Positions 33,437 through 38,094 of a stretch of DNA of 38,094 nucleotides are shown piece after piece. The DNA is taken from positions 245-38,338 of the forward strand of contig PMKN01000026.1 of NCBI GenBank assembly GCA_003158675.1. Reading direction: 5' to 3'. A model generated the notes under the pieces. It was not told the origin of the DNA and made no database searches. It saw only the letters and a list, made by a program, of their open reading frames with translations. The position numbers were made by a program, and so were the translations under genes. Numbering within the stretch: the stretch's first letter is position 1; every line of letters starts with the position of its first letter. The DNA is from Chloroflexota bacterium (GTDB lineage: Bacteria > Chloroflexota > Limnocylindria > Limnocylindrales > CSP1-4).

Positions 33437-35116
33437 GTGCTGAGTCGATCGCGCCTTTCGATCGAGCGACCGCGGCGCCCATCGATGGTGGGGCTGGCGG
33501 CGGCCGGCGTCGGCGTGGCCCTGACGACGGCGCTCGCGTTCTTGCTCGTTCGCGTCCTGAACGTGCCCGATGCCGCGATCGTCTATCTGCTGCCGGTCGT
33601 CGCCGTGGGCATGGCTTACGGTAGCTGGTTGGCGGTCGGCACCTCCGTGGCCTCGTTCCTCATCTACGACTTCTTCTTCGTTAAGCCTCTCTACACATTT
33701 TCGATCGCTTCCGCTGAGGAGTGGCTCGATCTGCTGCTCTTCCTCGTCGTCGCCATCGCCATCGGCCGTTTGAGCGCGGTCCAGCTGCAGCGCCGCCGCG
33801 AGGCAGAACTCCGCTCCTCGGAAGCCCGGGCGATGTTCGCGATGAGCCGAGACACGGCGAACGCGGCGTCGGCGCTCGAGGCGGCCCCGCGGCTGGCTGT
33901 CCGGCTGGCCCGCGAGGCGGAGATGGATCGAATCTGGGTGGGCCTGGGCGCGTCGCCGGCGGAGGAGCGAGTCGTGGCCGACAGTCGGCCCGAAGGTGCT
34001 CGCCCTGGGCTCGCCTCGCGTTGGGTGCTCCACGCAACCTCGGCGGAAGCGCAGCCGAGCTGGTCTCGAGTCCGTGATACGTCGGGCGGTCGACGTCACG
34101 AACACGACCGCGAACCGACTCGCGAGTCCGAGGAGCCCGTGACGGTCTTTAGAGCCCCGATTCAAGCTGGCGGCGAGATCATTGGTTCGGTGTGGGCGAC
34201 CCGAGTCCGCAACGACCCGTTCCCGGGCCGCTCGCACACGCGGCTGCTCGCCGCCGCTGCCGACCAGCTGGGCCAGTCGGTGGTGCGCGACCGCCTCGCC
34301 GCCGATGCCACCGCCGCCGAGGTTGCCCGCCAGGGAGACGCACTCAAGTCCGCCCTGCTCGATTCGGTATCGCACGACCTGCGCACGCCGCTGGCCGCGA
34401 TCCGCGCCGCCGCCGGGAATCTCATGGATCCGGACGTGAACTGGAGCCGAGAGGAGGAGCGGGCCGCGGCCCGCTCGATCGACGCGGAGGCGCAGCGCCT
34501 GAGCCGTCTCGTGCGCAACATGCTGGACCTGAGCCGGATCGAGGGAGGCGCACTGCGGCCGTCGCTCGAGCCGTACGACCTGGCCGACCTCGTCGATCCG
34601 GTGGTCGAACGACTGGCACCGGTGCTGGTTCCAGCCAGTGCCGAAGTGGCGATTCCGGAGGACCTGCCGCCCGTTCGGGTCGACGCCATATTGCTCGACC
34701 AGATCCTTACCAACCTGCTCGAGAACGCCTCCCGCTATGCCGCCGGCAAGCGGATCCGAGTGACCGCCTCGTGTCCCTCGGACGGAATGGTCGAGCTGGT
34801 GGTCGAGGACGCCGGTCCGGGCGTTCCGGACTCGGCGCTGCCCCGCCTATTCGAGCGGTTCTATCGAGGGCCGCGTCGCGTGGGATCGCGCAGCGAGGGC
34901 GGGTCAGGGATCGGGCTGACGGTGGTTCGAGGCCTGGCCGAAGCAATGGGCGGTTCGGTCGAGGCCCGGACGAGCGAACTTGGCGGACTGGCCGTGGCGG
35001 TCAAGCTGCCCGTCGAGTCGGAGGCCGAGCCACCCGAGTCGACGGGTCCGGTCGCGCCGGCGGAACGGATCAAACGGCCCAGCAGGGCGGCCCGCATCCT
35101 GACCGGCCCCGAATGA
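33437..35116 (+). CDS. Sensor histidine kinase, C-terminal half of split KdpD
   Basis: The 559-residue protein has four clustered membrane helices (DUF4118, about 18-112) with the family phrase YDFFFVKPLYTFSIASAEEW. A GAF-like region follows (about 130-290). The H box is SVSHDLRTPLAAI with His313. The ATPase domain has an N box DQILTNLLENASRY (421-434), a G1 box VEDAGPGVP (456-464) and a G2 box GGSGIGLTVV (488-497). This equals the C-terminal 60 percent of E. coli-type KdpD, but the KdpD-N and Usp domains are missing; they are encoded at 36129-37295 on the other strand. A 40-residue basic/Pro-rich tail ends it. GTG 33437 starts 24 bp after the PQQ-like gene. The stop overlaps kdpE (ATGA). Confidence 0.9.
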   Translation: MLSRSRLSIERPRRPSMVGLAAAGVGVALTTALAFLLVRVLNVPDAAIVYLLPVVAVGMAYGSWLAVGTSVASFLIYDFFFVKPLYTFSIASAEEWLDLLLFLVVAIAIGRLSAVQLQRRREAELRSSEARAMFAMSRDTANAASALEAAPRLAVRLAREAEMDRIWVGLGASPAEERVVADSRPEGARPGLASRWVLHATSAEAQPSWSRVRDTSGGRRHEHDREPTRESEEPVTVFRAPIQAGGEIIGSVWATRVRNDPFPGRSHTRLLAAAADQLGQSVVRDRLAADATAAEVARQGDALKSALLDSVSHDLRTPLAAIRAAAGNLMDPDVNWSREEERAAARSIDAEAQRLSRLVRNMLDLSRIEGGALRPSLEPYDLADLVDPVVERLAPVLVPASAEVAIPEDLPPVRVDAILLDQILTNLLENASRYAAGKRIRVTASCPSDGMVELVVEDAGPGVPDSALPRLFERFYRGPRRVGSRSEGGSGIGLTVVRGLAEAMGGSVEARTSELGGLAVAVKLPVESEAEPPESTGPVAPAERIKRPSRAARILTGPE

Positions 35117-35817
35117 GCGCCGCCGGAGCGGTCATCCTGATCGTCGAGGACGATGAGGCGGCGCGAGTTGCGATTGCGAGCAACCTGCGCGCCCGAGGTC
35201 ATGAGGTCGACGAAGCGGGCGACGTGCGCGAGGCGTTGCACGCTTGGGACAGCCGCCGTCCGGATCTCATCCTGCTCGATCTGGGACTGCCCGATCTGGA
35301 CGGCCAGTCGGTCATCCTGCGCGTCCGCCGGGAATCCACGACCCCGATCATCGTGGTCTCGGCACGCGGACGCGAGGAGGATCGGGTTTCGGCCCTGGAC
35401 GCGGGCGCCGACGACTACCTGACCAAACCCTTCGGCTTGTCGGAGCTGCACGCCCGAATGCGGGCCGTTCTCCGGCGGGCAGCCGGGCCGCAGGCGGACA
35501 CGGAGGGGCGTCTGCGTCTCGGCCCGGTCGTGATGGACGTGCCGCGCCATGAGGTCACGGTCGGAGAGACGCCCGTGGAGCTGACGCCGCGCGAGTTCGA
35601 GCTGCTCAAGGTGCTGCTCTCACAGTCCGGACGGGTCGTGACGGCGGGCCGGCTGCTGCGTGCCGTCTGGGGCACGGCCTACTCCGACGAGGGCCATTAC
35701 CTCCACGTCTACGTCTCTCGGCTTCGCCGCAAGCTGGTGGCGGCCGACCCTTCGGGCGCGGCGGCCAGGCTCATCGTGGCGGAGCCCGGCGTGGGATACC
35801 GAATCGTGGCCGAGTAG
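35113..35817 (+). CDS. kdpE: Response regulator KdpE, OmpR family
   Basis: The protein has 234 residues. The receiver domain holds the acidic pair EDD (12-14), the phosphoacceptor Asp56 in LILLDLGLPDLDG and Lys105 in YLTKPFG. The winged-helix DNA-binding domain (about 130-234) has VELTPREFELLKVLLSQSGR, HYLHVYVSRLRRKL and the end VAEPGVGYRI, as in OmpR/PhoB proteins. The linker and LRRAAG region fit KdpE. ATG 35113 overlaps the kinase stop. It likely activates the kdp operon that ends the window on the opposite strand. The reading frame is open further upstream, but that part is a shadow of the kinase gene. Confidence 0.9.
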   Translation: MSAAGAVILIVEDDEAARVAIASNLRARGHEVDEAGDVREALHAWDSRRPDLILLDLGLPDLDGQSVILRVRRESTTPIIVVSARGREEDRVSALDAGADDYLTKPFGLSELHARMRAVLRRAAGPQADTEGRLRLGPVVMDVPRHEVTVGETPVELTPREFELLKVLLSQSGRVVTAGRLLRAVWGTAYSDEGHYLHVYVSRLRRKLVAADPSGAAARLIVAEPGVGYRIVAE

Positions 35818-35884
35818 GGGAAGGCGTCCGAGGTCTGACGGGCGTGGCCGTCCGCAGGCGCACTGGTCGCGGTCGCTGCCGCCG

Positions 35885-36106
35885 CTACGGCGTAGCTCGC
35901 CGCACCTGCCAGCGTCGCAGCGCGATCACGGACCAGACCAGTTCCACGACGCCGAACGGCCACGCGCCCTGCAGAAAGCCATACGTCGAGGATGCCAGGC
36001 ACGCGCCGGCGAACGCCACGACGAACCAGGCAGAACGCGCCTCCAGGGCGTAGAAGACCAGCATCGCCGTGACGGCGAGAGCGCCGAAGATGGTCAGTGG
36101 ATCCAA
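35885..36106 (-). CDS. Small membrane protein in the kdp operon
   Basis: A 73-residue protein has three hydrophobic helices (GALAVTAMLVFYALEA, WFVVAFAGACLASSTYGFLQ, WPFGVVELVWSVIAL) and a basic tail RRWQVRRATP. TTG 36106 (LDPLTIFGALAV) is chosen because the upstream extension to 36166 is charged and overlaps the KdpD-N gene; GAGG lies about 9 nt ahead. It is 22 bp downstream of the KdpD-N stop, so it is the last gene of the kdp operon. The helices fit a SemiSWEET-like or CBU_0592-like small membrane protein, judged by feel only. Function is unknown; it is convergent with kdpE. Confidence 0.65.
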   Translation of the reverse strand: MDPLTIFGALAVTAMLVFYALEARSAWFVVAFAGACLASSTYGFLQGAWPFGVVELVWSVIALRRWQVRRATP

Positions 36107-36128
36107 GCCCCGCCGCCTCGCTCGACCG

Positions 36129-37295
36129 TCACCGCTGGCGCGCCTGGGGTGCCGGTGGCTCGCCAATCAGGTGTACCTCCAGGCCCGGAGCCGCCTCCAG
36201 CAACCGATCGGCCAGCGACGCGCGGCCAAGTCCGATGCCGCGATGCGGTTCGTGGACGAGGACCACGTGGCTGACGCGGTGCTCGGCAATCACTTCCGCC
36301 AAACCGCGCGCCAGGTCAGATGCCTGGCCTCGGACCACCTCGGCGCCAAGGTCCACGGCGTAGTCCACGTTGGCCTGCATGTTCTGGCGCCGGTCGCGCG
36401 ACTGCTGGACCGCGGGGGTTTCCACCGCGACGGCCATCCATGTCGCGTGGAGCGTGCTCGCCAAAGACGAGGCCCGCCGCAGCGCCCGCCGGCACCCGGT
36501 CGACTCGTCGACGATGGCCATGACCCGTTCCGTTACCGGTGGGAGCGCGATGCCCTGGCTGGCGACGGCCCCTTCCAGTTCCTGGTCCACTCGCCCCGCC
36601 ACGAACCTCAGGGCCAGATCGCGCAGCGCCATCAGGTTGGAGTCGGTGAAGAAGCGCTCCAGGGCGATGGCGGCCCGTTCCGGCGGGTAGACGTTGCCGT
36701 GGCGCATGCGCTGGCGGAGGGCATGCGGACTCATATCGACGAGTTCGATCTCATCTGCGGACCGCACCACCTCGTCCGGGATGCGCTCGTGAACCGGCAC
36801 TCCAAGAATCGTTTCTACGGCGTCCGCCACCGACGCCACGTGCTGGACGTTGCACGTGCTCACGACCTCGATGCCGGCGTCGCGGATCGCCTCCACGTCC
36901 TGCCAGCGCTTCTCGCGCACGGAGCCCGGGACGTTGGTATGGGCAAGTTCGTCGACCAGGGCCACGGCCGGGTGGCGGGCGATGATCGCGTCGGCGTCCA
37001 TCTCCTCGACCGCCACTCCCCGGTATTCCACTCGGTGGCGCGGGACGGCCTCCAGACCATCCAGCAGCGCCGCGGTGTGGCGCCGGCCGTACGTCTCGAC
37101 GAAGCCCACCACCACGTCGGTGCCGCGATCGTGGCGGCGATGCGCTTCCTCGAGCATCTTGTACGTCTTGCCGACCCCGGGTGCCATGCCCATGTATATG
37201 CGCATCCGGGCGCGATCCGGTTTCCGATCGGCAGCCAGCCGGGCCAGCATCTGATCGCCGGTCGGTCGTCCCTGCTCGATCGGTTCGGCTGTCAT
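36129..37295 (-). CDS. kdpD: KdpD N-terminal sensor protein with Usp domain (split KdpD)
   Basis: The protein has 388 residues. The KdpD-N domain (about 20-235) has the Walker A-like loop GMAPGVGKT (36-44), KMLEEAHRR, VVVGFVETYGR and the Walker B region VALVDELAHTNVPGS, followed by REKRWQDVEAI and VVSTCNVQHVAS. A universal-stress-protein-like domain follows (about 255-380), with HVVLVHEPHRGIGLGRASLA near its end. The protein stops where the membrane helices of full KdpD would begin; it has no DUF4118 or kinase domain. It starts 1 bp after the kdpC stop. ATP and cyclic di-AMP bind these domains in known KdpD proteins (family knowledge). It probably works with the kinase at 33437. Confidence 0.9.
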   Translation of the reverse strand: MTAEPIEQGRPTGDQMLARLAADRKPDRARMRIYMGMAPGVGKTYKMLEEAHRRHDRGTDVVVGFVETYGRRHTAALLDGLEAVPRHRVEYRGVAVEEMDADAIIARHPAVALVDELAHTNVPGSVREKRWQDVEAIRDAGIEVVSTCNVQHVASVADAVETILGVPVHERIPDEVVRSADEIELVDMSPHALRQRMRHGNVYPPERAAIALERFFTDSNLMALRDLALRFVAGRVDQELEGAVASQGIALPPVTERVMAIVDESTGCRRALRRASSLASTLHATWMAVAVETPAVQQSRDRRQNMQANVDYAVDLGAEVVRGQASDLARGLAEVIAEHRVSHVVLVHEPHRGIGLGRASLADRLLEAAPGLEVHLIGEPPAPQARQR

Positions 37296-37296
37296 T

Positions 37297-37884
37297 TCAG
37301 TCTACCCTCAGTAATCCGTCGAGATCCAGGTTCAACTCCAGAACGTGCACGGACGCCGCGCCGATGAAGCCGAGGAACGGCTGCGAGGTGTGGCGCGCCA
37401 CGACCGCACGGACCGCATCCTGGGTCATTCCGCGGGCGCTGGCAACCCGTGCCACCTGGTACTCGGCCGCTGCCGGGCTGATGTCCGGGTCCAGGCCGGA
37501 GGCGGAGGCCGTGACGAGTTCGATCGGGACCGGAGCGTTGCCGTTGGCCTTGCGCTCGGCGTCTACGCGTTGGGTGATCGCGTCGATGAGTGCCTTCGAG
37601 GATGACGACAGGTTCGATCCGCCGGACGCGGTCGGGTCGTAGCCATTCGCCCCGGCGGCGGACGGCCGGCCCGAGAAGTACTTCGGGTCGTCGAACGCCT
37701 GGCCGATCAGACTCGAGCCCACGGTGCTGCCGTCGACGATGATCATCGAGCCGTTGGCCTGGCCCGGGAAGGCGATCTGGGCGACAGCCGTCACAGCGGC
37801 GGGGTAGATGAAGCCGGTGATTACCGTGATTGCCAGCAGTACCGCCACCGCCGGCCAGAGCTGCGTTCGGATGAAGCTTCGCAT
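37297..37884 (-). CDS. kdpC: Potassium-transporting ATPase subunit C
   Basis: The protein has 195 residues with one N-terminal membrane helix (about 8-32, LWPAVAVLLAITVITGFIYP) and an outer domain. Family marks are GSSLIGQAFDDPKYFSGRPS and AANGYDPTASGGSNL-type glycine-rich segments, then ELVTASASGLDPDISPAAAE and QVARVASARG, which fit KdpC. KdpC stabilises the KdpFABC complex and raises its potassium affinity. ATG 37884 has AGGAG 6 nt upstream, in the 9-bp gap after kdpB. Confidence 0.95.
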   Translation of the reverse strand: MRSFIRTQLWPAVAVLLAITVITGFIYPAAVTAVAQIAFPGQANGSMIIVDGSTVGSSLIGQAFDDPKYFSGRPSAAGANGYDPTASGGSNLSSSSKALIDAITQRVDAERKANGNAPVPIELVTASASGLDPDISPAAAEYQVARVASARGMTQDAVRAVVARHTSQPFLGFIGAASVHVLELNLDLDGLLRVD

Positions 37885-37893
37885 GGTGGACTC

Positions 37894-38094
37894 CTAGGCC
37901 AGGTGAACGGCGGTGATGAGGAGGTCGATAGCCTTGATCCCCAGGAACGGGGCGAAGATGCCGCCGACCCCGTAGATCAGCAGGTTCCGCCGCAACAGCT
38001 CGGCGGCCGGGGCCGCCCGGTAGGCGACGCCGCGGAGCGAGAGCGGCACGAGGGCGACGATGATCAGGGCATTGAAGATGACGGCCGACAGGAT
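37894..38094 (-). CDS. kdpB: Potassium-transporting ATPase subunit B, C-terminal end
   Basis: The last 66 codons of kdpB enter from the right edge. The product begins [20 protein letters not shown], continues [26 protein letters not shown] and ends [14 protein letters not shown], the two last membrane helices of the P-type ATPase subunit. The catalytic domains lie outside the window. It is 9 bp upstream of kdpC in the same operon. Confidence 0.93.
   Translation of the reverse strand: MLSAVIFNALIIVALVPLSLRGVAYRAAPAAELLRRNLLIYGVGGIFAPFLGIKAIDLLITAVHLA

Noticed and set aside
32174-34375. 733-codon open frame on the minus strand
   Set aside because: It is antisense to the PQQ-like and kinase genes, with low-complexity Arg/Gly/His-rich composition and no domains; a shadow of GC-rich codon bias.
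34192-35112. In-frame upstream extension of the kdpE reading frame
   Set aside because: The extension is a frame shadow of the kinase gene; the receiver domain starts properly at ATG 35113, which overlaps the kinase stop.
35837-35852. Terminator between kdpE and the small membrane protein
   Set aside because: The GACGG/CCGTC stem is only 5 bp with no T tract; too weak to call.

Overview
The window is a GC-rich bacterial chromosome segment with many GTG and TTG starts, AGGAGG-type ribosome binding sites, lipobox signal peptides, and secreted proteins carrying Ser/Ala/Pro-rich linkers. The gene mix is two ECF sigma modules, a CruF-like carotenoid hydratase, GT39/GT87 lipid-linked-sugar transferases, an LppX/LprAFG-like lipoprotein and secreted beta-propellers. 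This suggests an uncultivated Chloroflexota lineage (Limnocylindria/Ellin6529-like) or, less likely, an actinobacterium. The assignment is inference from style; no rRNA or ribosomal protein gene is present.

Layout. 1-7.5 kb: the 3' part of a secreted repeat protein, a luciferase-family flavin oxidoreductase (-), a DUF4386 membrane protein (-) divergent from a Crp/Fnr regulator (+), and a MarR-MFS efflux operon (+). The Crp and MFS genes are each followed by a copy of a tRNA-Gly-like relic about 110 nt long. 7.5-13.2 kb: an ECF sigma factor translationally coupled to a membrane-anchored seven-repeat Kelch protein (-), a soluble protein with an internal duplication (+), a second ECF module with the membrane protein encoded first (-), and a secreted NHL-type propeller (-). 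13.4-19.1 kb: a lipoprotein (+), then a minus-strand block read from high to low coordinate: CruF-like hydratase, alpha/alpha-toroid protein, EamA transporter, EtfB-type lysine methyltransferase and MetF. 19.4-31.0 kb: an unusual protein with four CxxC pairs, one membrane span, Pro-Thr repeats and a PKD-like domain (+), two overlapping GT39-like genes preceded by a 38-codon ORF (-), an acyl-CoA ligase, a class I glutamine amidotransferase-like hydrolase, a chemoreceptor, a VIT1/CCC1 transporter and a GT87-like transferase (all -). 31.3-38.1 kb: a secreted PQQ-propeller protein and a two-component system (+), convergent with the 3' end of a kdp potassium-transport operon (-).

The clearest system-level feature is at the right end. 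KdpD is split into two proteins on opposite strands. The ATP-binding/Usp sensor half lies in the kdpB-kdpC operon. The membrane/GAF/histidine-kinase half overlaps kdpE in the facing operon. The two ECF modules pair a sigma factor with a single-span membrane protein whose outer part could sense envelope signals. No intact tRNA, rRNA, CRISPR array, transposase or phage gene was seen.
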